64,000 bases of DNA from Terasakiella sp033100395 (GCF_033100395.1 NZ_JAWLVJ010000016.1:39383-103382), one strand, 5' to 3'; counted from the stretch's first letter, positions 26,319 through 35,110 are shown. Translations and numbers: made by a program. Notes: generated by a model from the sequence alone, not told the origin.

Positions 26319-27419
26319 ATGAGCTCTTCGACTTATCAAATTGCCGCCATCAAAGGTGATGGAATCGGCATTGACGTCACAGAAGCCACCCTTGCTGTCA
26401 TCGATGCCGCGCAAAATCGCATCGGTGGTTTTTCGCTGGCCTATAATTATATTGATGCAGGTGCCGGTTATTATAAAGAGACCGGAAAAGACATCGAAGA
26501 TGGCGGTGAAGAAGCCGCAGGTGAAGCTGATGCCATTTTCTTGGGCGCAATTGGTCTGCCCTCCATCCGCTATGAAAACGGCACAGAGATTTCCCCACAC
26601 CTGCGTCTGCGTGACCGCTTCCAGCTTTATGGCGGTGTGCGCCCGGTCCGTGCTTATCCAAACGCCCCGCAACGACTGGCCGATCCACGCGCACAATCCA
26701 TTGATATGGTAATTTTGCGCGAATCAACCGAAGGGCTGTTTTATTCAGCCGCCGTCCATAATCGCTGCCCGGTGGAAAATAACGATGAAGTGCAAGACGT
26801 AATGCGTATTACCCGTTCCACCACTGAAAAACTGCATGATTTCGCCTTCAAACTGGCACGCAAACGTAAAGAGCGTGGCAAGACAGGCAAGGTCACCTGC
26901 GTGGATAAAGCCAATGTATTTAAATCCATGGCGTTTTTTCGCAAAATCTTTGATGAACAAAGCGTTCACTATAGCGATATCGAAAAATCCTATAACTATG
27001 TGGACGCGCAGGCCCTGGATTTCATCCGCCGCCCCTGGGATTTCGATGTCGTCGTCACGGAAAATATGTTCGGCGACATTCTATCTGATCAAGCCGGTGG
27101 TCTTGTTGGCGGCATGGGTATGGCGGCCTGCGGAGAAATTGGTGATCATCACGGTCTCTTTCAACCCGCCCATGGCAGTGCCCCGGACATTATGGGTCAG
27201 GATAAAGCCAATCCGCTTGCTGCCATCCTAAGCGGTGCCCTGATGCTGGATTATCTGGCGGACAAATCCGGCAACGATGCGCTGTCCCACGCGGCACAAC
27301 TGATTGAAAGTGCAGTTTATCAGGGCTTTGAAGCCAACGCCATTCGCCCCATGGAATTTGGCGGCGACATGGGCACCAAAGCAGTGACCAGCGAAGTCAT
27401 TGCACGCGTAAAATCTTAA
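26319..27419 (+). CDS. Isocitrate/isopropylmalate-family dehydrogenase
   Basis: NAD(P)-dependent beta-hydroxyacid dehydrogenase of 366 aa. Family motifs: AIKGDGIGIDVTEA, catalytic-site RESTEGLFYS, the metal-binding region NMFGDILSDQAGGLVGGMGMA and AHGSAPDIMGQDKANP. It is closest in style to uncharacterised or tartrate/isopropylmalate-type enzymes. No leuCD genes are nearby, so leucine synthesis is unlikely to be its job. It is the first gene of a seven-gene plus-strand operon with an OtnK-like kinase 13 bp downstream, so I infer that it oxidises a tetronate-like acid. It has a good ribosome site (TTAGGAA). Confidence 0.87.
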   Translation: MSSSTYQIAAIKGDGIGIDVTEATLAVIDAAQNRIGGFSLAYNYIDAGAGYYKETGKDIEDGGEEAAGEADAIFLGAIGLPSIRYENGTEISPHLRLRDRFQLYGGVRPVRAYPNAPQRLADPRAQSIDMVILRESTEGLFYSAAVHNRCPVENNDEVQDVMRITRSTTEKLHDFAFKLARKRKERGKTGKVTCVDKANVFKSMAFFRKIFDEQSVHYSDIEKSYNYVDAQALDFIRRPWDFDVVVTENMFGDILSDQAGGLVGGMGMAACGEIGDHHGLFQPAHGSAPDIMGQDKANPLAAILSGALMLDYLADKSGNDALSHAAQLIESAVYQGFEANAIRPMEFGGDMGTKAVTSEVIARVKS

Positions 27420-27432
27420 AAGAGTAAAAACG

Positions 27433-28710
27433 ATGAAAATCACCTTGGGCTGTATCGCCGATGATTTAACCGGGGCCACCGATCTTGCCATGATTTTGGT
27501 CCGCGAAGGGATGAAAACTGTCCAGATCGTGGGCGTCCCCAAACCCGACACGCCTGTGCCCGATGCCGATGCTGTTGTCATTGCGCTAAAATCACGCACG
27601 ATCCCGACAGACGATGCGATCAAAATGTCCGTAGCCTCCTGTGACTGGTTGAAGAAAGCGGGTGCACAGCAAATCTTCTTTAAATATTGCTCCACATTCG
27701 ATTCAACTGCGGACGGCAATATCGGCCCTGTGACAGATGCCTTGATGGAGAATCTGGACACCGAACAAACCATCGCCTGCCCGTCTTTCCCGGAAAACGG
27801 ACGCACGGTTTATCGTGGCTATCTGTTTGTGAATGATGGACTGCTGTCTGAAAGTTCCCTGCGCAATCACCCGCTCACCCCCATGCGGGACCCAAACCTG
27901 AAACGCGTGCTCTCTAAACAAAGCAAATCGACCATCAGCAATATTTACTATGAGACCATCGAAAAAGGCCATGGCGCGACCCACAAAGCCATGCAGGATA
28001 ACAAACAAAACCGCACCATTTATATCATGGATGCGATCAGCGACGATCACTTACGCACCATTGGTCAGGCCTGCGACGACATGGCATTGATCACCGGGGG
28101 TTCAGCTGTTGCCCAAGGATTGCCGGATAATTACCGCAAAGCAGGTCTTTTACCGCAAAATACAGGCGATGTGCCTTTTGATGCCCCGGATGGTCCGAGC
28201 ATTATTCTTTCTGGCAGCTGTTCCGAAGCCACACGGGCACAGGTTGATTATGCGCAGGATCATATGCCAAGTTTCCGTCTGGATGCTTTGAATATTCTGG
28301 ATAATAAACCTGTCGCAGATGAAGCCGTTGCCTGGGCAGAAGCACATATTCAGTCCGGCACACCCGTCTTGTTCTATTCCTCCGCCGATCCAGATGTTGT
28401 TTCCGAAATTCAGCAAAAACGTGGCCGGGTTGAGGTGGGATCAAAAGTCGAAAAAGTCATCAGTGAGATTGCACGCCGTCTGAAAGACATAGGTGTTCGC
28501 CGCTTTGTTGTCGCAGGCGGGGAAACATCCGGTGCAGTGATCAATGCCTTAAATGTGCGCCAGATGGAAATTGGCCCGCAGATTGATCCGGGTGTGCCCT
28601 GGACCAAAAGCATTGGCGATCAACCATTGGCCCTTGCCCTTAAATCCGGCAATTTTGGCGGGGAAGATTTCTTCCTTAAGGCCCTTAATCAATTAGATGG
28701 GGGCGCGTGA
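27433..28710 (+). CDS. otnK: DUF1537 four-carbon acid-sugar kinase (3-oxo-tetronate kinase-like)
   Basis: ATP-dependent kinase of the DUF1537 family, which phosphorylates 3-oxo-tetronates or related acid sugars. Closely OtnK-like in sequence: N-terminal GCIADDLTGATDLA, FKYCSTFDSTADGNIGPVTDAL, GRTVYRGYLFV and ITGGSAVAQGL, then the C-terminal nucleotide-binding domain with ILSGSCSEATRAQV, VAGGETSGAVI and LALKSGNFGGEDFF. 425 aa, usual length. It overlaps the aldolase gene by one base. The symbol reflects family resemblance; the true substrate may differ. Confidence 0.88.
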   Translation: MKITLGCIADDLTGATDLAMILVREGMKTVQIVGVPKPDTPVPDADAVVIALKSRTIPTDDAIKMSVASCDWLKKAGAQQIFFKYCSTFDSTADGNIGPVTDALMENLDTEQTIACPSFPENGRTVYRGYLFVNDGLLSESSLRNHPLTPMRDPNLKRVLSKQSKSTISNIYYETIEKGHGATHKAMQDNKQNRTIYIMDAISDDHLRTIGQACDDMALITGGSAVAQGLPDNYRKAGLLPQNTGDVPFDAPDGPSIILSGSCSEATRAQVDYAQDHMPSFRLDALNILDNKPVADEAVAWAEAHIQSGTPVLFYSSADPDVVSEIQQKRGRVEVGSKVEKVISEIARRLKDIGVRRFVVAGGETSGAVINALNVRQMEIGPQIDPGVPWTKSIGDQPLALALKSGNFGGEDFFLKALNQLDGGA

Positions 28711-29384
28711 TGCAATATCTAGATTTACGAAACGAGCTGATCCAGACCGTTTTGAAAATGAACGAGATGGGCATCAATCAGGGAACGTCCGGTAATGCAG
28801 CAGTGCGGGTGGATGAAGGCTTCCTCATTACCCCGTCCGGCATGGCCTATGAAGACATCACACCAGAAGATGTGGTGCTTAAACGCCCCGATGGTTCTCA
28901 TGAAAGCCTCAATGGATTGCGCAAACCGTCCAGCGAATGGCGCTTTCACGAAGATATCTTTGCAGCCCGCCCCGAAGTCAACGCCATCGTCCATACCCAT
29001 GGCAAGGCAGTGATGACGATTGCCTGCATGCAGAAAGACGTGCCGCCTTTTCATTACATGATCGGGGTAACGGGCGGTGACACCATCCGCTGTGCCCCAT
29101 ATGAAACCTTCGCCACACAAGCTTTATCCGATGTCGCGGTGAAAGCACTGGACGGGCGCAAAGCCTGCCTTTTGGCCAATCATGGGCAAATCGCGGTAGG
29201 CGGCAACCTGAAACAGGCGCTGTCCATGGCATTGGAAGTCGAAACCCTGTGTGACGTCTACTGGCGCACCATGGTCGCAGGCGGTGCGGTCGTTTTGGGC
29301 GAGGGCCATATGGAAGAAGCCCTTGCAAAGTTCAATAAAGGGTACGGAAGCGGTAAAGCTTTTGTCACAAAAGAAGAGGCATAA
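28710..29384 (+). CDS. Class II aldolase/adducin-family protein (FucA-like)
   Basis: Zinc-dependent class II aldolase of about 224 aa. Sequence blocks follow L-fuculose-1-phosphate aldolase: NQGTSGNAAVR, LITPSGMAYEDI, KPSSEWRFHEDIF (catalytic Glu), AIVHTHGKA (two zinc His) and LANHGQIAVGG (third zinc His). In known tetronate operons this position is held by OtnC, a decarboxylase of the same superfamily, but this protein resembles FucA more. It could release dihydroxyacetone phosphate by retro-aldol cleavage or decarboxylation. Start ATG 28710 overlaps the kinase stop (TGATG); GTG 28707 is an alternative. Confidence 0.85.
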   Translation: MQYLDLRNELIQTVLKMNEMGINQGTSGNAAVRVDEGFLITPSGMAYEDITPEDVVLKRPDGSHESLNGLRKPSSEWRFHEDIFAARPEVNAIVHTHGKAVMTIACMQKDVPPFHYMIGVTGGDTIRCAPYETFATQALSDVAVKALDGRKACLLANHGQIAVGGNLKQALSMALEVETLCDVYWRTMVAGGAVVLGEGHMEEALAKFNKGYGSGKAFVTKEEA

Positions 29385-29386
29385 TC

Positions 29387-29677
29387 ATGTTCGTCGTTCT
29401 CGTCGATTTTGAAATCAAACCCGGATTGGAAGATCAGTTCCATCACGCCATGCTCGAACAAGCTGAAAATTCAATATTGAAAGAACCCGGTTGTCATATC
29501 TTTGATGTCTGTCGTGACCCGGAAAGTTCATCCACCTTCTTTTTGTATGAGATTTACACAGACCGGGCAGCCTTTGATGTGCATCTGGCCTCCAACCATT
29601 TTATCGCCTTTGACGCATTGGTTACGGACTGGGTGAAGTCCAAGTCCGTGCGCACATTGCAACGCATTGGGAAGTAA
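29387..29677 (+). CDS. ABM-domain protein, LsrG/YgiN-like putative isomerase
   Basis: Small ferredoxin-like ABM-domain protein of 96 aa. Blocks such as EIKPGLEDQFHHAM, EPGCHIFDVCRDPE, FFLYEIYTDRAAFDVH and ASNHFIAFDAL align with LsrG, which isomerises a phosphorylated dione in autoinducer-2 breakdown. It lies 2 bp after the aldolase gene and 3 bp before pyruvate kinase. In standard tetronate operons an isomerase (OtnI) is needed, so this protein may take that role; that is inference. It could instead be a quinone-type monooxygenase. Confidence 0.75.
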   Translation: MFVVLVDFEIKPGLEDQFHHAMLEQAENSILKEPGCHIFDVCRDPESSSTFFLYEIYTDRAAFDVHLASNHFIAFDALVTDWVKSKSVRTLQRIGK

Positions 29678-29680
29678 CAC

Positions 29681-31114
29681 ATGAGTTATCAACTCACCAA
29701 ACAAGCCAAAATCATTGCCACATTAGGCCCTTCAACCAGCACCGTTGAAAAAATTCTGGACCTCGCCAAGGCAGGTGCCAACGTCTTTCGCCTGAATTTT
29801 TCCCACGGCAGCTATGAAGAACATGGCGCACGCATCAAAGCCGTACGCCTGGCCGAAAAAGAACTGGGCCGTCCACTTGGTCTATTCATGGACTTGCAAG
29901 GCCCAAAATTCCGTCTGGGCACCTTTGAATATGACAAAGTCCACTTAAAAGCGGGAGATCCCTTTAAATTCGATTTGACGGCCGATCAGCCCGGTGATCA
30001 TGAACGGGTCTGCCTGCCGCATCCGGAAATTATTCAGGCTGTCTCCGTTGGTCATCGTCTGTTAATTGATGATGGCAAAATGATCATGCAGGTGACCGAA
30101 GTTGCCGAGGATCACATTATCGCTGTGGCCGAAGTTGAAGGTGTGCTGTCAGACCGCAAAGGTGTCAGCCTGCCCGATGCAGAAATCAATGTGTCCGCCA
30201 TGACCGATAAAGACAAAGACGATCTGGCCTTTGGTCTAGACCAAGGGATCGGCAGTGTGGCCTTATCCTTCGTACAGCGCCCGGATGATTTAAAGGAACT
30301 GCGCGAACTCACTGGTCCGCGCATCCAGATCATTTCCAAGATTGAGAAACCAACCGCCCTAGTTCATCTGGATAATATCATTGAACAATCCGATGCGGTC
30401 ATGGTGGCGCGTGGAGACTTAGGCGTAGAACTACCACCAGAAAAAGTTCCAGCCATTCAGAAAAAAATCGTTTCAGCCGCGCGAAATCGTGGTCGCCCAG
30501 TGATTGTCGCAACCCAGATGCTGGAAACCATGATCAGCGCCCCCACCCCAACACGGGCCGAAGCATCCGATGTGGCAACCGCCATCTATGACGGGGTGGA
30601 TGCTGTGATGTTGTCGGCGGAAACAGCCGCCGGGGATTATCCGGTGGAAGCCGTATCCTTAATGGCGCGCATTGTGGCAGAGGTCGAAGCCGACCCGCTG
30701 CACCGTCGGCTGATGGAAGCTTCCCGCAAAGGCACGGAACATAACAACACCGATGCCATCAGTGCGGCTGCCCGTCAGGTGGCAGCCACCATGGATGCAA
30801 AAGCGATCATCTGTTATTCCACATCCGGTAAAACGGCCCTGCGTGCCGCCCGCGAACGCCCGGAAGCACAGATCGCAGCCCTCACCGCCGATGTACAGAT
30901 CGCGCGTGCGCTCTGCCTCGTCTGGGGGGTGCATGCCATCGTTTGCCCGGACGCAACCGATATGCGTGAGATGGTGCAGACCGCGCTTGAAGTCGCCCAA
31001 AGCAAAGATGTGGTATCCAAAGGCGATACTGTCGTGATTACTGCAGGTGTGCCGTTCGGTAACGCCGGATCGACCAACATCTTGCGCATCGCCAAGGTGG
31101 GGGCAGCCGCATGA
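29681..31114 (+). CDS. pyk: Pyruvate kinase
   Basis: Converts phosphoenolpyruvate and ADP to pyruvate and ATP. 477 aa with TKIIATLGPSTS-like start (here AKIIATLGPSTS), VFRLNFSHGSYEEH, ISKIEKPTALVHLDNII, the active-site block MVARGDLGVELPPEKVPAIQK, and PTRAEASDVATAIYDGVDAVMLSAETAAGDYPVEAV. It sits mid-operon and overlaps the methylglyoxal synthase gene by 4 bp. Its presence inside a sugar-acid operon suggests that carbon enters lower glycolysis from this pathway. Confidence 0.95.
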   Translation: MSYQLTKQAKIIATLGPSTSTVEKILDLAKAGANVFRLNFSHGSYEEHGARIKAVRLAEKELGRPLGLFMDLQGPKFRLGTFEYDKVHLKAGDPFKFDLTADQPGDHERVCLPHPEIIQAVSVGHRLLIDDGKMIMQVTEVAEDHIIAVAEVEGVLSDRKGVSLPDAEINVSAMTDKDKDDLAFGLDQGIGSVALSFVQRPDDLKELRELTGPRIQIISKIEKPTALVHLDNIIEQSDAVMVARGDLGVELPPEKVPAIQKKIVSAARNRGRPVIVATQMLETMISAPTPTRAEASDVATAIYDGVDAVMLSAETAAGDYPVEAVSLMARIVAEVEADPLHRRLMEASRKGTEHNNTDAISAAARQVAATMDAKAIICYSTSGKTALRAARERPEAQIAALTADVQIARALCLVWGVHAIVCPDATDMREMVQTALEVAQSKDVVSKGDTVVITAGVPFGNAGSTNILRIAKVGAAA

Positions 31115-31581
31115 TCGTTCGTCCGTTAAATATCGGTCTGGTCGCCCATGATGCGATGAAGGACTTGCTGGCAGGCTGGGTGGATAAAAACAAAAACCAC
31201 CTGCGCCCCAACAATCTTTTTGCAACCGGGACCACATCACGCATCCTGAGCGATGCCCATGCAGACCTTGAAATCACCGCACTTAAATCCGGCCCACTGG
31301 GTGGAGATCAACAGCTCGGCGCCTTGATTTGCGAGGGCAAGCTGGATGCGCTGGTCTTCTTTCAGGACCCCATGACAGCCCAACCCCATGATGTGGATGT
31401 GAAAGCTCTGGTGCGCATGTCCACCCTTTATGACGTGGCCCTGGCCTGCAATCCCGCGACAGCAGACCTGATCATCACCAATCCTGATTTCTTCCGCATA
31501 GCGTCGCGCACACCAGAAAGTCAGGAAAAAAACTGGCAGAAATATATCAACCGCGATGTCAAAGAAGGATTTATCACATGA
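31111..31581 (+). CDS. mgsA: Methylglyoxal synthase
   Basis: Converts dihydroxyacetone phosphate to methylglyoxal and phosphate, bypassing lower glycolysis. 156 aa. Strong family match: IGLVAHDAMKDLL, LFATGTTSRILS, the catalytic Asp in SGPLGGDQQLGALI, FFQDPMTAQPHDVDVKALVR (catalytic His region) and NPATADLII. It overlaps pyk and the following kinase gene by 4 bp each (ATGA), so expression is tightly coupled. This coupling is unusual and implies that the pathway can overproduce dihydroxyacetone phosphate. Confidence 0.95.
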   Translation: MIVRPLNIGLVAHDAMKDLLAGWVDKNKNHLRPNNLFATGTTSRILSDAHADLEITALKSGPLGGDQQLGALICEGKLDALVFFQDPMTAQPHDVDVKALVRMSTLYDVALACNPATADLIITNPDFFRIASRTPESQEKNWQKYINRDVKEGFIT

Positions 31582-32675
31582 AAGCCTTGGTAATCGGCGG
31601 GGCCACCATTGATGTAATCACATCAATTGAGCCTGACGACATTGAATGTATCAGCATGAAAAACGCCACCAATTCCTTCTTGATGATGGAACAGGGAAAA
31701 AAGGTCGAAGCCAGCCGCATCGACACCCATGTTGGCGGTGGCGCAACCAATGCTGCCGTCTGTATGGCGCGATTGGGCGGGGAAGTCTCGGCAGTTCTGA
31801 AAATCGGGGATGATCTGGATGGGCAATCCATTCTTTCCCGGTTGAATTCAGAAGGCATCAACACGGATTTTGTCGTGAAAGAACCTGATCAATCAACGGG
31901 TAAATCCGTCGTTGTCTGCTCCCACGACCGCAACGCCGGGATATTCGTCAATCGCGGGGCCAACACGTCCCTGAAAGATCAGGAGATCACACAAAGCATG
32001 TTTGACGGGATTGATATGGTCTATGTCTCGACCCTAAGCGCAGCCTCTGCCGCCGTCTTTCCAAAGATTGTCGAACTTGCCAAAAAATCTGGGGCCTTTG
32101 TGGCCTGTAACCCCGGCATTCGCCAAATCAGAAGACGTAAAGAAAAACTGATCGAAGCCCTGAAATGGGTAGATCTGTTGGCGATCAACAAGGAAGAATC
32201 GGAAGCATTGGCAGAAGGTTTTCTCACCCCCTCCCCGCATTTTCCCGATTGTAACACCGGTGATCCCGTTCTTTATCGCGAAGGACTGGGAGAAAAATCA
32301 TCCAAGGTTTCGCTTCCTGATTTTACTGAAAAGATCATGGGGATGGGCTGCAAATATGTGGTCATCACCAATGGATCAGAAGGCGCGTATCTGGCAAGCG
32401 ACAATGCCATCCTGTTTCGCCCGGCTATCCCATGCGTGGTCGAAGCCACCATTGGCGCAGGGGATGCGTTTAACGCAACGATTGCCTATGCGTTGGCCGA
32501 TAAAAAGACGGTCTGGACAGCACTTAGCATGGCTGCGGTCAATGCCTCAGCCGTTGCGGCAACGCTGGATACGCAAAGCGGGTTGATGTGCAATGATGCG
32601 TTGAAATCGCGCGTTCTGCCCATGGATAATTCGCGCATCCCGACCTTTCAGATCAAGGAAACTGATGCTGCCTAG
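31578..32675 (+). CDS. PfkB/ribokinase-family carbohydrate kinase
   Basis: Sugar or sugar-acid kinase of 365 aa. N-terminal GGATIDVITSI, the substrate-side THVGGGATNAAVCMARLGG block, and the PfkB signature with catalytic Asp in TIGAGDAFNATIAYALA are all present. An extra ~30-residue insertion (FLTPSPHFPDCNTGDPVLY) relative to many PfkB proteins is visible in the middle. Last gene of the plus-strand operon; a set of hairpins follows. The substrate is unknown; it could act on an alternative sugar entering the same pathway. Confidence 0.87.
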   Translation: MKALVIGGATIDVITSIEPDDIECISMKNATNSFLMMEQGKKVEASRIDTHVGGGATNAAVCMARLGGEVSAVLKIGDDLDGQSILSRLNSEGINTDFVVKEPDQSTGKSVVVCSHDRNAGIFVNRGANTSLKDQEITQSMFDGIDMVYVSTLSAASAAVFPKIVELAKKSGAFVACNPGIRQIRRRKEKLIEALKWVDLLAINKEESEALAEGFLTPSPHFPDCNTGDPVLYREGLGEKSSKVSLPDFTEKIMGMGCKYVVITNGSEGAYLASDNAILFRPAIPCVVEATIGAGDAFNATIAYALADKKTVWTALSMAAVNASAVAATLDTQSGLMCNDALKSRVLPMDNSRIPTFQIKETDAA

Positions 32676-32680
32676 AATAA

Positions 32681-32860
32681 GTAACGTCTGACCCAAGGCA
32701 GACGTTACCAGGTGCTCAAAGGTGGCACTGATCCGGTTCCTCCCGCTACCTTTGAGCATCTTTATTTGTTGATCCGCCGTGGTTTCCGTGCCATAGGTAC
32801 ATGGCCGGATCAAAAGCCCCAAAGTCGTGGAAATCACGGGAGTTTTTCCGCGGCTTTGGG
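32681..32860 (+). ncRNA. Cluster of four consecutive hairpins downstream of the PfkB gene
   Basis: Between convergent genes. Stem 1: 32681-32690 with 32699-32708 (10 bp perfect). Stem 2: 32711-32726 with 32745-32760 (16 bp including two G-U pairs), followed by TTTATTT. Stem 3: 32771-32776 with 32806-32811, with an inner CCAT/ATGG. Stem 4: 32818-32830 with 32848-32860 (13 bp with two G-U pairs). The wobbles are G-U only if the RNA is read from the plus strand, so this is probably a structured 3' UTR, terminator set or small RNA of the upstream operon. Confidence 0.55.
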
Positions 32861-32874
32861 CGCTCACTTTCAGA

Positions 32875-34263
32875 CTACCAACTCCGCTGACCCGTCACCT
32901 GATGCAGGCGCTTTTCATCACATAGTTCATCTTCTTCGCATGCCGGGATCAGTTTGCCCATCAAACGCCATGTGACGAACATTCCAACCAATGCGAAAAA
33001 GACACCGCCAACGGCCTGCCCAATCAACACACCCGCTGACCCCATAAAGCTTGCCCCGATCAGAACAAACGGCCAGGTGCCCAGCGTATGGCGTCCCCAG
33101 TTCAGATAGGTGGAATTCAGCGGATAGCCCAGATTGTTGAAGCTTGCATTACAGACAAAGATCGCCCCGTTGAAAAACTGCAGCAATGCAAGCGGCCCGC
33201 AGAAGAGATAGATCAGCATCGCCATCTCGCCCGTTGCATCAAACATATATCCGATGGGTTGACGAAGGACATAGAGGATGACGGAGACAATAGCGACATA
33301 GCCCGCGACAAAGATCAGACCATTGATGAAGGATTTACGCACCCGATCATATTTCTTCGCCCCAAAATTCTGCCCCACAATCGGCCCGATGGCCCCGGAT
33401 AATGCCAGCACAACGGCAAAGGCCAGTGGCGTTAACCGCCCGATCACCGCCATGGCTGCAACCGCTTCTGATCCAAACTGCGCCATTTCCCGCGTCACAA
33501 TCGCATTGCCCACAGGGGTGGCAAGGTTGGTCATGACCGCAGGCGCGGCAATCGCCCAAACAGGTTTAAAATCACTTTTGAAGGTCGCAAGGGAAGGTTT
33601 AGCAAATCCGTTATATTTGGACGTCACCGCCCAGACGCCATAGACCATCATACAGGCGCGCGCAATCACAGACGCATAAGCCGCCCCTTCCAGCCCAAAG
33701 CCCGCCCAGAAGATCAGGATGGGGTCCAGAAACGCATTTACCGCCCCACCCAGCAAGGTCACATTCATGGATACCCGCGCTGCCCCATGGGCACGCAGGA
33801 TCGCCATGGTCGTCATCGCCATACCCATAAAGCACATGGTCGGCATGATGATCTGGCTATAGCTGATGGCGAATTCAAGCGTTTCACCCTCTGCCCCCAA
33901 AACGCCTAACAGAAATGGCAGGTTTGGCACGGCAAAGGACGGAATCAAAATGGATACACCAACGGTCAACAAGGCAACCGATGTGGCATATTCTTTTGCT
34001 TTTCCAGGCTGACCTGCCCCAAGTGTACGCGCCACCAGCGACACGGCAGCAATGGAAAGTCCGATACAGATCGCATTGGTAAAAAACAACAAAGACCCGG
34101 CATAGCCCACTGCTGCGGCCAGTTCTTTCTGCCCCAGCATGGAAATGAACATCACATCCACAAAATCGACAGCAAAAAGCGCAAGAATACCAACGGATGC
34201 TGTGAATGACATCACAGCGATATGGCGCATCAGGTTACCTTGCAGGAATACAGCTTCAGACAT
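32875..34263 (-). CDS. MATE-family multidrug/toxin efflux transporter
   Basis: Cation-coupled exporter of 462 aa with 12 predicted membrane segments in two halves (for example VDFVDVMFISMLGQKELAAAVGYAG and ALSGAIGPIVGQNFGAKKYDRVRKSFING, the typical MATE G-P-x-x-x-Q-N motif). It is 42 bp after the 3-hydroxybutyrate dehydrogenase stop, last in the minus-strand arm of the aromatic locus, so it may export a toxic intermediate; that is positional inference only. Confidence 0.92.
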   Translation of the reverse strand: MSEAVFLQGNLMRHIAVMSFTASVGILALFAVDFVDVMFISMLGQKELAAAVGYAGSLLFFTNAICIGLSIAAVSLVARTLGAGQPGKAKEYATSVALLTVGVSILIPSFAVPNLPFLLGVLGAEGETLEFAISYSQIIMPTMCFMGMAMTTMAILRAHGAARVSMNVTLLGGAVNAFLDPILIFWAGFGLEGAAYASVIARACMMVYGVWAVTSKYNGFAKPSLATFKSDFKPVWAIAAPAVMTNLATPVGNAIVTREMAQFGSEAVAAMAVIGRLTPLAFAVVLALSGAIGPIVGQNFGAKKYDRVRKSFINGLIFVAGYVAIVSVILYVLRQPIGYMFDATGEMAMLIYLFCGPLALLQFFNGAIFVCNASFNNLGYPLNSTYLNWGRHTLGTWPFVLIGASFMGSAGVLIGQAVGGVFFALVGMFVTWRLMGKLIPACEEDELCDEKRLHQVTGQRSW

Positions 34264-34305
34264 TCAGATCAGGTCCTTTCATCAAAGTAAGAACCTAGTC
34301 CGATA

Positions 34306-35088
34306 TCACTGCGACGTCCAGCCACCATCCATGGTCATGGTTGTGCCCGTCATCTGACTTGCGGCATCAGACACCAGGAATTTGGCCGCTTCACCCAGTT
34401 GTTCGGTCGTTACAAACTGTTTGGAGGGTTGCTTTTCAGACAGAAGATCATGGGCTTCTTCTTCGATGGTTCGCCCGCTGTTATCGGCCCGTTGCTTGAT
34501 CTGGTTTTCCACCAGTTCGGTGCGCACCCATCCCGGGCAGATGCTGTTGGCGGTGATGCCTGTTTCAGCCGTTTCCAACGCACAAACCTTGGTCATTCCC
34601 AGCACACCGTGTTTTGCCGCCACATAAGCTGCTTTATTGGCCGACCCCACCAGACCATGGGCAGAGGCCACATTGATGATACGCCCCCAGTTTTGTTCTT
34701 TCATATAAGGCAGGGCCAGACGCATGGTGTGGAAGCAGGAAGACAGGTTCAAAGCAATCACCTGATCCCATTTTTCAGGAGCGAATTCTTCCAAAGGTGA
34801 TACGTGCTGGATACCAGCGTTATTGACCAGAATATCTACGCCACCAAATTCTTTGGTCGCCTCCAGCATCAATTTTTCAATGGCAGAAACGTCAGACAGG
34901 TCTGCGCCTAAAAAGATTGTTTTGCCGCCATATTCCTTGTTGAACCTTTCAACATGACCTTCGACGTCATCTGTTTTTTTGCGCCCATTCAGGATCACAT
35001 TACAGCCAGCTTTTGCCAGCACTTCTGCGATCCCTAGTCCGATCCCCGCTGTTGATCCTGTCACCAGCGCCGTTTTACCTTTGAACAT
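34306..35088 (-). CDS. bdhA: 3-hydroxybutyrate dehydrogenase (short-chain dehydrogenase)
   Basis: Interconverts D-3-hydroxybutyrate and acetoacetate with NAD. Short-chain dehydrogenase of 260 aa: TGSTAGIGLGIAEVLAKAG, NNAGIQHVSPLEEF, active-site Ser in INVASAHGLVGSANKAAYVAAKHG with Tyr-x-x-x-Lys, CPGWVRTELVENQI and C-terminal TGTTMTMDGGWTSQ; these blocks match the BdhA family. Start ATG 35088 is chosen for the GGGA six bases upstream; 35100 is an alternative. Its job here may be to handle acetoacetate from the fumarylacetoacetase-like enzyme encoded on the divergent arm. Confidence 0.9.
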   Translation of the reverse strand: MFKGKTALVTGSTAGIGLGIAEVLAKAGCNVILNGRKKTDDVEGHVERFNKEYGGKTIFLGADLSDVSAIEKLMLEATKEFGGVDILVNNAGIQHVSPLEEFAPEKWDQVIALNLSSCFHTMRLALPYMKEQNWGRIINVASAHGLVGSANKAAYVAAKHGVLGMTKVCALETAETGITANSICPGWVRTELVENQIKQRADNSGRTIEEEAHDLLSEKQPSKQFVTTEQLGEAAKFLVSDAASQMTGTTMTMDGGWTSQ

Positions 35089-35110
35089 ATTTAATCCCAT
35101 TTATATCATT

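Noticed and set aside
26319..27419. The dehydrogenase as LeuB in leucine synthesis
   Set aside because: No leuA, leuC or leuD nearby; first gene of a catabolic operon with an OtnK-like kinase under a divergent GntR operator.
20950..32675. Sulfoquinovose breakdown, suggested by lactonase, PfkB kinase and aldolase
   Set aside because: No sulfo-specific isomerase, dehydratase or sulfolactaldehyde enzyme is seen, and the DUF1537 kinase points to acid sugars instead.
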